Notes: generated from the letters alone by a model not told the origin. A DNA stretch of 64,000 bases from Rhabdothermincola salaria (GCF_021246445.1 NZ_JAJQXW010000001.1:1444168-1508167); one strand, 5' to 3'; positions 1 to 8,388 are shown, counted from the stretch's first letter. Translations and numbers: made by a program.

Positions 1-143
1 GCGTGGGCGGCATCCTCGCTGTCATCCACCGGCCCGCGCGACCAATCGGCCTCGGTACCGGTCTTGCGCGTGGCGTTGGCTTCCAGGAAGGCGCGGATCT
101 CGGCCCGCAGGGCGGCTTCCTCGGGGGATTCGTCGAAGTTCAC
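1..143 (-). CDS. acyl-CoA dehydrogenase, N-terminal fragment (runs off the window)
   Basis: Only the first 47 codons are present; the gene continues beyond base 1. The GTG-started peptide begins MNFDESPEEAALRAEIRAFL, the typical opening helix of acyl-CoA dehydrogenases (FAD-dependent alpha,beta-desaturation of acyl-CoA thioesters in the cytoplasm). The start is supported by TAGAGT six bases upstream (150-155), the leaderless promoter pattern used widely in this window. It is divergent from the lipoprotein gene at 228. Which acyl-CoA subfamily it belongs to cannot be told from this fragment. The family call rests on the N-terminal helix alone, so confidence is moderate. Confidence 0.72.
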   Translation of the reverse strand, partial: MNFDESPEEAALRAEIRAFLEANATRKTGTEADWSRGPVDDSEDAAH

Positions 144-149
144 GCCTCG

Positions 150-155
150 ACTCTA
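150..155 (-). promoter_or_regulatory. -10 element (TAGAGT) of the acyl-CoA dehydrogenase gene
   Basis: TAGAGT on the minus strand ends 6 nt before the GTG at 143, predicting a leaderless transcript. Confidence 0.5.
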
Positions 156-212
156 GAACGGGGTTCCTGTTCGGTTCGAAACGGCCGGGGGGACCACGAG
201 GCGTCGGGCTCG

Positions 213-218
213 TAGGGT
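213..218 (+). promoter_or_regulatory. -10 element (TAGGGT) of the lipoprotein gene
   Basis: TAGGGT lies 9 nt before the ATG at 228; there is no Shine-Dalgarno sequence, so a leaderless or nearly leaderless mRNA is likely. Confidence 0.45.
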
Positions 219-227
219 GAGCGCACG

Positions 228-956
228 ATGTCGCGTCCCTGCCCCGCCCCTTCCCGACACCGCCGATCACCCTGGCCGACGGCGGTCGTCCTGGCCGCCA
301 CGCTGGCCCTCGGGGCTGGTGCCTGCACCCACGAGGACGCCTCCGGGCCACCCACCACGAACGCCGACGAGGTGGCCACGGCCGTCGACGACCCGCTCGG
401 CTACGCCGCCTACGCGGACCCGGCCGCGCCCGTCGAGGCGCAGATCGGGGAACGCTTCGCCCTGATCCTCGACGCCGAACCCACCGAGGGCTACCGGTGG
501 GAGGTGGTGAGCGAGGTCGACCGGGCAGTCGTGCTGCCCCTGGGCTCGCAGTTCGTGCTGCGCGACACGGTGACGAACCTGCCCACCACCACCGTGGCGC
601 CACCTGCGCCCCCGCCTCCCCCGCCGGAGGAGGGCACCACGGACCCCGCCGAGCAGGAGGCCGACGGGGCCCCCGAGGGCGTCGTCCCCGAGGACCCCGA
701 GACGACGGCGCCGCCCACCACCGAGGCGGCACCGACGACGACCACCGTGCCCACCCGGTCGCTCCAGGTGCTCTCCTACGTCGCCCGGGCACCAGGGACC
801 ACGACCGTCGAGCTGCGCTACGTGCGGGTCGGCCAGCCCGACGCCGAGGCCCCCACCGTCGTGTTCACCATCCAGGTGCCCGTGCCTCCGCCGCTCTTCC
901 CGGTTCCGGACGCCGAGGCAGGCGAGGAGGAGGAGCAGCCCGTCGAGGCCGGCTGA
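228..956 (+). CDS. chagasin-like (inhibitor I42) lipoprotein with a low-complexity insert
   Basis: A 242-residue exported lipoprotein: basic N-terminus, hydrophobic segment at about residues 18-32, then a lipobox-like LGAGAC with Cys33. Residues 74-110 and 178-210 resemble the two halves of a chagasin-type cysteine-protease inhibitor domain: EPTEGYRW (about 84-91) matches the family NPTTGYxW loop, and VARAPGTTTVELRY matches the later pGtttlel.Y strand. Between them, residues 117-177 are a Pro/Thr/Glu-rich insert. The final RPW loop of classical chagasins is not conserved. It probably sits on the outer face of the membrane; inhibitory activity is inferred, not shown. Confidence 0.7.
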   Translation: MSRPCPAPSRHRRSPWPTAVVLAATLALGAGACTHEDASGPPTTNADEVATAVDDPLGYAAYADPAAPVEAQIGERFALILDAEPTEGYRWEVVSEVDRAVVLPLGSQFVLRDTVTNLPTTTVAPPAPPPPPPEEGTTDPAEQEADGAPEGVVPEDPETTAPPTTEAAPTTTTVPTRSLQVLSYVARAPGTTTVELRYVRVGQPDAEAPTVVFTIQVPVPPPLFPVPDAEAGEEEEQPVEAG

Positions 957-972
957 CCACGCCGTGCACCTG

Positions 973-1407
973 TCAGGCGGCGTCCCGCTCGTCTCGGAGC
1001 CGGGCGATGTCCTCCTCGAGGAGGTAGCCCGGGGCCACGTCGTCGTAGAAGTCGGCCGGTCGCATCACCAGGTCGATCGCCGTCCAGATGGTGCGGGAGA
1101 ACGGGAAGAACGCCAACGGAACCACCACTGCGGCCGAGGCGTCGATCACCCCCAGCACGAGCATGGGCGGGTCCGGATAGGTGATGGCCACCCCGATGAT
1201 GAGGATGCCCAGCACGACCACCTGGGCCAGGCACACGTTGAGGAACCACGAACCCAACCAGTGGCCGGGGATGCGGGCGAAGCGCAGACCGCACTGAGGG
1301 CACGTCGGGGCCATCCGGACCCAGTGGCGGAAGAGGTGGCCCTGGCCGCACACCGCACACCGACGCGTGAACCCCCGCCGCAGCACGGTGGACGGCGGGG
1401 TGGCCAT
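973..1407 (-). CDS. DUF983 membrane protein (first of two paralogues)
   Basis: 144 residues. An N-terminal zinc-ribbon-like pair, CAVCGQG and CPQCGLRF, is followed by two hydrophobic segments (about residues 50-72 and 77-100), ending in the characteristic FFPFSRTIWTAIDLVMRP stretch of DUF983. Family function is unknown. The start is ATG 1407, six bases after a -10-like CACAAT; an upstream in-frame extension is Arg-rich and looks non-coding. The gene converges on the lipoprotein gene with only 16 bp between. A paralogue lies at 3341-3832 on the other strand. Confidence 0.8.
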   Translation of the reverse strand: MATPPSTVLRRGFTRRCAVCGQGHLFRHWVRMAPTCPQCGLRFARIPGHWLGSWFLNVCLAQVVVLGILIIGVAITYPDPPMLVLGVIDASAAVVVPLAFFPFSRTIWTAIDLVMRPADFYDDVAPGYLLEEDIARLRDERDAA

Positions 1408-1552
1408 GAACCCATTGTGCCCCCGTGGGTGCCTCGCGCGGCGGGCCGGGAGCCGAGCATCTCGGGCGGTCCCCGGGGCGGTCCCCGAAAAGGCCCCACG
1501 GCGGCGGCTCATCGACCGGTGCGGCACCCCGGACGATCCCGCCGTGCACCGC

Positions 1553-1558
1553 TAGCCT
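1553..1558 (+). promoter_or_regulatory. -10 element (TAGCCT) of the DUF2332 gene
   Basis: TAGCCT ends 8 nt before ATG 1567, without a Shine-Dalgarno sequence; leaderless pattern. Confidence 0.5.
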
Positions 1559-1566
1559 CGCCGCCG

Positions 1567-2754
1567 ATGGCCTCGAGCGCGCACGCCCCGACCACCACCC
1601 CCGGGCCGGCCGACGGCCCCGTCGGCGACGTCGACGCCCTGGCCGGCCGCTTCCGCCTGCTCGCCGACCAGGACTTCACCGGCTACTGCCCCGTCTACGA
1701 CCGCGTCGCCCGGGCGATCGCCGACGACCCGGCCTCGCTGCGACGGTTGCTCGGACCGGCCCCCGTGAACCGCACCCCCGTCCTCGCGCTGGCGGCCATC
1801 CACCACCTGGTCCTCGCCGAACCCATGTCGCCCCTCGCCGCCATCTACCGGGGCGCCGACGACGCCGACCCCTGGCCGCTCGTGCGGGACCTGCTGCACG
1901 AGCGGTCCGACGAGGTCCGCCACCTCATGGCCACCCGTTCGATCCAGACCAACGAGGTCGGTCGGTCGGCGGCGCTCGTGCCGGCCCTGGGCGAGGTCGT
2001 ACGCCGTCTCCGTGACCACGGCGACAACCGTCCCCTGGCACTCGTGGAAATCGGTCCGTCCGCCGGGCTGAACCTGCTGCTCGACCGTTTCTGCATCACC
2101 TACGACGACCCCGACGGCGCGGCCTCGACCACCATCGGCCCGCCCGACTCACCCGTGCGCCTGCGCTGCGAGCTGCGCGGCGGCCTCCGCCCCCCGCTCT
2201 CCGCCCTCGAGCTCCCCATCTCGACGCGCCGGGGCCTCGACCTGGCCCCGATCGCCGTGGCCGACGACGACCAACGACGATGGCTCACCGCCTGCGTGTG
2301 GCCGGGCATCCCGGACCGCCCCGAACGGCTGGCCGCCGCCATCGAGATCGCGCTCGAGGATCCGCCGACGTTGCTCACCGGCGACGCCACCCGGGACCTC
2401 GGCCCGCTGCTCGACGCGCTCGGCGACGACGTCGTGCCCATCGTGGTCGCCACCTGGGCGCTGGCCTATCTGGCCGGCGACGACCGGGCCGGCGTGCTCC
2501 GGACCATCGACGCCGTGGGCGAGCGACGCACCATCGCCCTGCTCACCGCCGAGGTCGCCCACGTCACGCCCTGGGTCCCCCCCACCGACCCCGCGGCGGT
2601 CGCATCCACGACCGGCCCCGACGACGACGCCGACGGCACCCTCACCGTCGTGGGCCTGCACCTCGTCCTCGACGGCGCCCCCGACGACCAGGCCCTGGCC
2701 ATCATGCACCCCCATGGGCGATGGCTGGGCTGGCTGACCAGGAGCGAACGATGA
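1567..2754 (+). CDS. DUF2332 family protein
   Basis: 395 residues, soluble. It has the DUF2332 hallmarks: an early GYCPVYDRVARAIADDP segment, SIQTNEVGRSAALVPAL in the middle and a following LVEIGPSAGLNLLLDRF motif that resembles the glycine-rich SAM-binding loop of methyltransferases. Function is unknown in the family; a methyltransferase-like fold is an inference from that loop. The long in-frame upstream extension was rejected because it is antisense to the DUF983 gene; ATG 1567 follows a leaderless promoter. The stop overlaps the NUDIX start (ATGA), so the two are translationally coupled. Confidence 0.75.
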   Translation: MASSAHAPTTTPGPADGPVGDVDALAGRFRLLADQDFTGYCPVYDRVARAIADDPASLRRLLGPAPVNRTPVLALAAIHHLVLAEPMSPLAAIYRGADDADPWPLVRDLLHERSDEVRHLMATRSIQTNEVGRSAALVPALGEVVRRLRDHGDNRPLALVEIGPSAGLNLLLDRFCITYDDPDGAASTTIGPPDSPVRLRCELRGGLRPPLSALELPISTRRGLDLAPIAVADDDQRRWLTACVWPGIPDRPERLAAAIEIALEDPPTLLTGDATRDLGPLLDALGDDVVPIVVATWALAYLAGDDRAGVLRTIDAVGERRTIALLTAEVAHVTPWVPPTDPAAVASTTGPDDDADGTLTVVGLHLVLDGAPDDQALAIMHPHGRWLGWLTRSER

Positions 2755-3269
2755 GCGAATGGGTCCTGCGGCGCACCGCCGCCCGCGTGGTGCTGCTCGA
2801 CGCCGACGCCCACGTGCTGTTGCTCGAGGCCCGCGATCCGGCCGATGCGGCCAAGGGCCACTGGTGGGAGATCCCCGGTGGGGGCATCGACCCCGGCGAG
2901 GACACCGCGACCGCGGCTCGGCGCGAGCTGCTCGAGGAGACCGGCATCACCGATGCCGAGATCGGTCCGTGCGTGTGGACCCAGCACGCCCGCTTCACCT
3001 TCGCCGAATGGAAGTTCGACCAGCACGAGCACGTGCACGTCGCCTGGTGCGACCGCATCGACCTGGCCTCGGTGCAACCGGCAGGCCTCGAAGCCTTCGA
3101 GGCCATGGCCTTCGGAGGCCGCCGCTGGTGGTCCATCGACGCCTTGATGGGCAGCACCGACAACGTCTTGCCGGTGCGCCTGCGCGAGTTCCTGCCCGAC
3201 CTGGTGGCCGGGCGGGTTCCCGACGCCCCCATCGACATCACCCACACCGGTCCGGGTCCCTTCGCCTGA
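2751..3269 (+). CDS. NUDIX hydrolase
   Basis: 172 residues. A complete Nudix box (G-x5-E-x7-REL-x-EE-x-G-I) spans about residues 44-66, with the REL-LEE core carrying the metal-binding glutamates; upstream GHWWEIPGGG is typical. It should hydrolyse a nucleoside-diphosphate-linked substrate (NDP-X to NMP plus P-X) in the cytoplasm; the substrate cannot be read from the sequence. The ATG overlaps the DUF2332 stop by 4 nt, so the pair forms an operon. The C-terminal 30 residues lie beyond the usual domain end. Confidence 0.88.
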   Translation: MSEWVLRRTAARVVLLDADAHVLLLEARDPADAAKGHWWEIPGGGIDPGEDTATAARRELLEETGITDAEIGPCVWTQHARFTFAEWKFDQHEHVHVAWCDRIDLASVQPAGLEAFEAMAFGGRRWWSIDALMGSTDNVLPVRLREFLPDLVAGRVPDAPIDITHTGPGPFA

Positions 3270-3340
3270 CCCGTCCCGCCGATCCGCACCTGCCAGGAGG
3301 GGACCTTCGTCGGTTGTCGTCGGCGGTGGCCGCCGACACC

Positions 3341-3832
3341 ATGGACGAGGTGACGAGCCCCACCGTTCCCTACCGACCGACGGCCAAGGGCGCCATCGTG
3401 CCCACCGAGCGCCGCGGCCGCACGTTCCTGCGAGGGTGGCTGAAGCACTGCGGCGTCTGTGGCCAGGGCCGCCTCTTCCGCCGCTGGTTCTGGATGACCC
3501 CGCGGTGCCCCCGGTGCGGGCTGCGCTTCGAGCGGGTGGAGGGCCAGATCACCGGCGATATCGGCGTCAACACGATCGTCAGCTTCGGGGTCCTGCTCAT
3601 CGTGCTGCTGGGGGGCTTCCTGGTGACCTGGCCCGACCCCCCGATCGGTGTGCTCATCGGGGCGTCGGCGGCCACCGCGGTGCTCATGCCGCTGCTCTTC
3701 CTGCCGTTCTCCAAGACGGTCTGGTTGGCCGCCGACCTCATGATGCGACCCCTCGAGCCGGGCGAGGTCGACGAGGGCTACGGACCCCAGCGCGGAGATT
3801 CCACTCCACCCGAGGCGTCGACCGGCCGATAA
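3341..3832 (+). CDS. DUF983 membrane protein (second paralogue)
   Basis: 163 residues. The same layout as the protein at 973-1407: CGVCGQG and CPRCGLRF cysteine pairs, two hydrophobic segments (about residues 75-97 and 100-125) and LPFSKTVWLAADLMMRP. The N-terminus is about 25 residues longer and the tail ends in a polar stretch. ATG 3341 is the first good start after the NUDIX stop, but there is no clear Shine-Dalgarno sequence, so the start may be a few codons off. It is co-directional with the NUDIX gene 71 bp upstream. Confidence 0.78.
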   Translation: MDEVTSPTVPYRPTAKGAIVPTERRGRTFLRGWLKHCGVCGQGRLFRRWFWMTPRCPRCGLRFERVEGQITGDIGVNTIVSFGVLLIVLLGGFLVTWPDPPIGVLIGASAATAVLMPLLFLPFSKTVWLAADLMMRPLEPGEVDEGYGPQRGDSTPPEASTGR

Positions 3833-3878
3833 AGCACAAGGACCGGTGACGGTCGAGGGCTCAGGAGGTCGTGGCACC

Positions 3879-4961
3879 GTGGCGAGGATCGTGAAGTTCG
3901 CAGGGGGGATCGTCCTCGTGGCCGCAGTGGCGGCGGGGGCCGTGTACGTGGCTCGCGAGGTCGACGCGCTGGCCGGCGCCCTGGTCGTGCTGGGGGCGCT
4001 CATCGCCGTGAGCCTGGTCCTGCGCCTGCGGGCCGCCCGCGACGAGAAGTCGGGGATGGCGGACTGGGAGGACGTCCTCGAGTCCAACGCCCCCGACGAC
4101 GCCTTCTTCAGCGAGTGGACGATGTCCGACGACGAGCGCTCCACCCACGCGGCGGACGGAGAGTTGGTCATCGAAGCGCACACCGCCGCGGGCCTCGAGT
4201 CCCTCGGGTCGCTCGAAGAGCTCCTCGCCGGCTCCGACGCCACCGCCCCTGCGCCCGTCACCGACGACGAGACCGACGGACCCACCCCCGAGACGTCGCC
4301 CTCCCCCGCCCCGGCCACCAGCGGTACCGACGACGAGACGTCGGCATCCGCGTCGGACGACGAGGTCTTCCCCTTCGACGACCCCTCCGACACGTGGGGC
4401 GACCTGCCGCCGCTGCCGGGCCTCGACACGCCCGCACCGCCCGCAGCCGGCGAGCCGGCACCTGTCAGCGCCGACCACGAGGACACCATCGGCGACGGCT
4501 CCGAGAGCCCCGAGCCCGCCGGGAGCGACGAGACCCCCCTGGCGCCGGCCGCCGAGGACGCCGACCCCGTCACCGCGTGGGACCCCACCGCCGAGCCTGG
4601 TCGCGGCTTCGATCCCTTGCCGACGCCGACCGCACCCGCCGAGGCCGCCGAGCCGGTCGGTCCCTCCGGAACCGGTGCCCCGCCCGATCCGGGGGTCCCC
4701 GTGACGGCCGAGGCCGACGCCTACAGTCTGGCCGGGGTGGGGCAGCCGTCCGGGAACGGCACCTCCTCCCGACGTTCGATCATCGACTGGAGTGGTCCGG
4801 TGCACGCCATCGACGAACAGGTCCGCACGAGCGACGACATCCTCGCCGCCAGCGCGGCCACGGCGCTGCCCACCAGCGAGGACCGCCCGGCCCCCTCCGG
4901 CGGCTCCGAGCTGACTCGCCTGCTCTCCAAGGTCGAGGCTCGCCTCCGCGACTACGAGTAG
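3879..4961 (+). CDS. membrane-anchored protein with long acidic, Pro-rich tail
   Basis: 360 residues; no family recognised. Two hydrophobic helices near the N-terminus (about residues 6-23 and 31-50) are followed by about 300 residues rich in Asp, Glu, Pro, Ser and Thr with almost no hydrophobic core, ending in a short possibly helical ELTRLLSKVEARLRDYE. The GTG at 3879 was chosen because AGGAGG lies 10 nt upstream (3863-3868); a GTG at 3846 would add 11 residues. The tail is probably disordered and could be a scaffold on either membrane face. The helical C-terminus hints at a partner-binding end. Confidence 0.6.
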   Translation: MARIVKFAGGIVLVAAVAAGAVYVAREVDALAGALVVLGALIAVSLVLRLRAARDEKSGMADWEDVLESNAPDDAFFSEWTMSDDERSTHAADGELVIEAHTAAGLESLGSLEELLAGSDATAPAPVTDDETDGPTPETSPSPAPATSGTDDETSASASDDEVFPFDDPSDTWGDLPPLPGLDTPAPPAAGEPAPVSADHEDTIGDGSESPEPAGSDETPLAPAAEDADPVTAWDPTAEPGRGFDPLPTPTAPAEAAEPVGPSGTGAPPDPGVPVTAEADAYSLAGVGQPSGNGTSSRRSIIDWSGPVHAIDEQVRTSDDILAASAATALPTSEDRPAPSGGSELTRLLSKVEARLRDYE

Positions 4962-4977
4962 CCACCGGGGCGAGGGC

Positions 4978-4983
4978 TACCCT
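4978..4983 (+). promoter_or_regulatory. -10 element (TACCCT) of the geranylgeranyl-reductase-type gene
   Basis: TACCCT ends 9 nt before ATG 4993 with no Shine-Dalgarno sequence; leaderless pattern. Confidence 0.45.
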
Positions 4984-4992
4984 CGGCCGCCG

Positions 4993-6288
4993 ATGCCCCC
5001 CGAGCCTCCCTCCGGACCTCACGCGTCCCACACCCCCGAGACGGACGTCGACGTGCTCGTCGTGGGCGCCGGTCCGGCCGGTGCCGCCACCGCCATCTGC
5101 CTGGCGCAGGCCGGACGCCGGGTGCTGGTCGTGGATCGGGCCCGCTTCCCCCGCGACAAGATCTGCGGTGACGGGCTCACCACCTCGGCCCTGCGAGAGC
5201 TCGAATCGTTGGGGCTCGACCCGGCGGCGGTGGCGTCGTGGACCGACGTCGGTTCCGTGGCCATGCGCTCGCCGCGCGGGCACCACGTCACGTTCCCGCT
5301 GCCTCGCGGGTCCGGCCGCTACGGCGCCGTGGCCCGCCGGCGTGACCTCGACGCCGCCCTCGTGGACCTCGCCCGGGCGAGTGGCGCGACTGTCGCCGAG
5401 GGCCACCCGCTGCGCGGGGCGCGCCTCGACGACGCCACCGGCGACCTCGTCGCCGACGTCGACGGGATCGGCGCGGTCCGCGCCCGCCACGGCGTCGGGG
5501 CCGACGGGATGTGGTCGCCCCTGCGCAAGGCCCTGGGGGTGAACCCGCCCGCCTACCGGGGCGAGTGGCACGCGCTGCGCCAGTACCTGACCGGGGTGAG
5601 CGACGAGGCCGCCTCCACCCTCACGGTGTGGTTCGAGCCCGACCTCCTGCCCGGCTACGCCTGGTCCTTCCCGCTCGGGGAGGGGCGGGCCAACGTCGGT
5701 TTCGGCATCCAGAGGGGCGGCTCCTACGACGTGGGCGACATGGGCGCGCTCTGGCGCGAGCTTCTCGCCCGCCCTCACATCCGCTCCTTCCTGGGTCCGG
5801 CGGCCGAGCCCGAAGGGGCCCACCGGGCCTGGCCCATCCCCGCCCGGGTGCAGCACATGACCCTCGCCCACGGTCCGGTGCTCTTCGTCGGCGACGCCGC
5901 CGCCGCCACCGACCCCATGACCGGCGAAGGGATCGGCCAGGCGCTGCTCACCGGGCGGTGGGCCGCCGAGGCCATCCTGTCCGTCCCCGCCTCGCCGGCC
6001 ACCGAGGGGCGCCGGCAGGCCGGCGAGAGCTACCGGCGACGCGTCCACCACGAGCTGGCCGTCGACCACCGCCTCGCCGATCGGCTCATCGCGGTGCTCC
6101 GCCACCGCAGTGGCGTCCGGGCCACGCTGCGGGCGGCGGGGTCCACGAGCTGGACCCGCCGCAACTTCGCCCGATGGCTCTACGAGGACTACCCCCGGGC
6201 CCTGCTGCTCACCCCGTCGCGCTGGCACCGTGGGATGTTCACCGGTCCCGGCGCCTACCGGTCGGGCTCCGTCGACGGAACCGCTTGA
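4993..6288 (+). CDS. geranylgeranyl reductase family FAD-dependent oxidoreductase
   Basis: 431 residues. An N-terminal FAD-binding Rossmann loop VVGAGPAGAA (about 23-32) is followed by the group signature FPRDKICGDGL (about 52-62), and a second FAD motif FVGDAAAATDPMTGEGIGQA starts near residue 297. This family reduces isoprenoid chains (for example of menaquinone or prenyl lipids) or acts as a halogenase/monooxygenase relative; the GDG...MTGEGIG combination favours the geranylgeranyl-reductase branch. The exact substrate is unknown. The stop codon lies inside an operator-like palindrome at 6284-6301. Confidence 0.82.
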   Translation: MPPEPPSGPHASHTPETDVDVLVVGAGPAGAATAICLAQAGRRVLVVDRARFPRDKICGDGLTTSALRELESLGLDPAAVASWTDVGSVAMRSPRGHHVTFPLPRGSGRYGAVARRRDLDAALVDLARASGATVAEGHPLRGARLDDATGDLVADVDGIGAVRARHGVGADGMWSPLRKALGVNPPAYRGEWHALRQYLTGVSDEAASTLTVWFEPDLLPGYAWSFPLGEGRANVGFGIQRGGSYDVGDMGALWRELLARPHIRSFLGPAAEPEGAHRAWPIPARVQHMTLAHGPVLFVGDAAAATDPMTGEGIGQALLTGRWAAEAILSVPASPATEGRRQAGESYRRRVHHELAVDHRLADRLIAVLRHRSGVRATLRAAGSTSWTRRNFARWLYEDYPRALLLTPSRWHRGMFTGPGAYRSGSVDGTA

Positions 6289-6301
6289 CCAGACGGTCAA
6301 G
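6284..6301. promoter_or_regulatory. operator-like inverted repeat CTTGACC-N4-GGTCAAG
   Basis: A perfect 7-bp inverted repeat with a 4-nt spacer, overlapping the stop codon of the upstream flavoprotein gene and ending 18 nt before the nitronate monooxygenase ATG. Its size and symmetry resemble operators of TetR-family regulators of acyl-CoA metabolism; the regulator is not in the window. Confidence 0.4.
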
Positions 6302-6319
6302 AGCGTGTGGGCTCGCACC

Positions 6320-7282
6320 ATGCGCACCCCACTGACCGACATCCTCGAGATCGAGCACCCCGTGATGCTCGCCGGCATGGGCGGCGTGAGCTACCACGAG
6401 CTGGTGGCGGCGGTCAGCGAGGCCGGCGGCTTCGGCTGTCTGGGCGCCTCCACCATGAGCACGGAGCGCATGGTCACCGAGATGGAGCAGGTGCGGGCCC
6501 TGACCTCCAGGCCCTACGGCGTCGACCTGCTCACCGCCGCCCCCGGCGACATGGCGGCCCAGGTGCAGGCGATCATCGACCACGGCGGGCGGGTGTTCGT
6601 CGCCGGTCTCGGCGTGCCGCGCGACGTGGTGGACCTCTGCCACGACAACAACGTGCTCATCGCCTCCATGTGCGGCAAGGTGCGCCACGCGGTGGCCGCG
6701 GTGGAGGCGGGCTGCGACCTCGTCATCGCCCAGGGAACCGAGGCCGGTGGCCACACGGGCGCGGTCGCCACCCTGGCCCTGGTGCCCCAGGTCGTCGACG
6801 CAGTCGACGGTCGCGTGCCCGTGGTCGCCGCCGGCGGGATCGTCGACGGCCGGGGCCTGGCGGCCGCGCTCACCCTCGGCGCCGACGGGATCTGGGTGGG
6901 CACCCGCTTCATCGCCACGCCCGAGGCCTGGGGCACCGCCGGCTACAAGGAACGGCTCCTCGCCATGCACGAGGACGACACGGTGATCACCAGGGCCTTC
7001 ACCGGCAAGACCTGCCGGGTGAACGCCAACGCCTACACCCGGGCGTTCGACCAGGGCGACCGCGCCGTCAAGCCCTTCCCCGCCCAGTTCGTGCAGTCCA
7101 TGGAGGACGGCGCCAACCACCTCGGGAGCGGCCCCGACGTCGTGGTGGACCCCGACAAGGAGTTCTGGCCCGCCGGCCAGGGCGTGGGCGCCATCGACGA
7201 GCTCGTCCCCGCCGGCGACCTGGTGCGCTCGTTCGTCGTCGAGGCCGAGGCCATCATCGAGCGGGTCAGCGCCCTGCGCTGA
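6320..7282 (+). CDS. nitronate monooxygenase / 2-nitropropane dioxygenase family protein
   Basis: 320 residues, TIM-barrel FMN enzyme. Visible signatures: LAGMGGVSYHELVAAVSEAG near the start, VIAQGTEAGGHTG (about residues 135-147) and VVAAGGIVDGRGLAAALTLG with DGIWVGTRF (about 172-200), the phosphate-binding part of the barrel. Members oxidise alkyl nitronates or reduce enoyl substrates with FMN. An actinobacterial role in fatty-acyl or steroid side-chain metabolism is possible but unproven. ATG 6320 is used; GTG 6305 would add five residues. An inverted repeat just upstream (6284-6301) suggests repressor control. Confidence 0.85.
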   Translation: MRTPLTDILEIEHPVMLAGMGGVSYHELVAAVSEAGGFGCLGASTMSTERMVTEMEQVRALTSRPYGVDLLTAAPGDMAAQVQAIIDHGGRVFVAGLGVPRDVVDLCHDNNVLIASMCGKVRHAVAAVEAGCDLVIAQGTEAGGHTGAVATLALVPQVVDAVDGRVPVVAAGGIVDGRGLAAALTLGADGIWVGTRFIATPEAWGTAGYKERLLAMHEDDTVITRAFTGKTCRVNANAYTRAFDQGDRAVKPFPAQFVQSMEDGANHLGSGPDVVVDPDKEFWPAGQGVGAIDELVPAGDLVRSFVVEAEAIIERVSALR

Positions 7283-7297
7283 CCCGTCGACGGCGGA

Positions 7298-8329
7298 TCA
7301 GGCCGTCCACTCCTTGACCTTCTCGATGATCTCGAGGGGTCGGTCGCCCACCGGGATGATGTTGAGCACTGTGACCCCCGCGTCGCGGAAAGCCGCCAGG
7401 CGTTCCTTCACGAAGCTCTCCGGGCCGCACAGGTTGGTGAGACGCAGGAACTCGTCGGGCACCTTGGCCGCCGCCTCGTCCTTCTTGCCGTCGAGGTAGA
7501 GGTCCTGGATCTCGGCCGCTTCGGCCTCGTAGCCGTAGCGGCACATGAGGTCGTTGTAGAAGTTGCGACCCTTGGCGCCCATGCCACCCACGTACAGGGC
7601 GACCATGGGGCGGGTCATCTCGGCCACCGGGCCGGCGTCCTCGCCGATGGCGACCACCCCACCAGCGGCGATCTCGAGCGGGGCCAGGCCCTCCTCGCGG
7701 ACGGCCTTCCCGGCCGCCAGGTCGTCGCCCCACACGTCGTTCACCCGCTCGGGCACGAAGAAGATGGGCAGCCAACCGTCGGCCTTCTCGGCGGTCATCT
7801 GCACGTTCTTGGGACCGAGCGAGGCGATCCAGATCGGGATGCGCTCACGCACCGGCTTGGCGATGATCTTGAGCGGCTTGCCGAGACCGGTGCCCTGGTC
7901 GGCGGGCAGGGGCAGCGTGTAGTGCTTGCCCTCGTAGGTGACCCGCTCGCGCCGCCACACCGCCCGGCAGATGTCGATCATCTCGCGGGTGCGCCCGAGG
8001 GGGGCGTCGTAGCGCACACCGTGGAACCCCTCGATGACCTGCGGACCGGACGCGCCGAGGCCGAGCAGGAACCGGCCATCGGAGAGGGCGTCGAGCCCGG
8101 CGGCGGTCATGGCCATGAGCGTGGGGGTGCGCGTGTAGATGGGCAGGATCCCCGCGGCGATGGTGACCGACTCGGTGGTCGCCGCCAGGTAGCCCATGAA
8201 CGAAGGCCCGTCGAAGCCGTAGGCCTCGGCCACCCAGGCCACGTCGAGCCCCGCTCGCTCGTAGTCGGCGACCCGCTGGGCCGAGGCCTTGAAGCCTCCG
8301 GCGTAGTCGATCTGCATTCCCAGCTTCAT
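7298..8329 (-). CDS. LLM class flavin-dependent (probably F420) oxidoreductase
   Basis: 343 residues, luciferase-like monooxygenase fold. Typical pieces: MKLGMQIDYAGGF at the start, GLDVAWVAEAYGFD, TTESVTIAAGILPIYTRTP, DALSDGRFLLGLGASGPQVIEGFHG and the late GWLPIFFVPE. Proteins of this class in actinobacteria mostly use coenzyme F420 to move hydride to or from alcohols, aldehydes or enoyl substrates. The closest pattern is the TIGR03559-like group. A G-rich Shine-Dalgarno stretch precedes ATG 8329. It is convergent with the nitronate monooxygenase gene (15 bp gap) and is one of four LLM genes in this window. Confidence 0.86.
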   Translation of the reverse strand: MKLGMQIDYAGGFKASAQRVADYERAGLDVAWVAEAYGFDGPSFMGYLAATTESVTIAAGILPIYTRTPTLMAMTAAGLDALSDGRFLLGLGASGPQVIEGFHGVRYDAPLGRTREMIDICRAVWRRERVTYEGKHYTLPLPADQGTGLGKPLKIIAKPVRERIPIWIASLGPKNVQMTAEKADGWLPIFFVPERVNDVWGDDLAAGKAVREEGLAPLEIAAGGVVAIGEDAGPVAEMTRPMVALYVGGMGAKGRNFYNDLMCRYGYEAEAAEIQDLYLDGKKDEAAAKVPDEFLRLTNLCGPESFVKERLAAFRDAGVTVLNIIPVGDRPLEIIEKVKEWTA

Positions 8330-8388
8330 GACGTGTCCCCCCTGAGGAACGGCGACACCGGCCGTGCCGGGCGTCGGTGGGGCCTCGG

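Noticed and set aside
165-185. GGTTCGAA considered as a tRNA T-loop
   Set aside because: No acceptor or anticodon stems can be folded around it.
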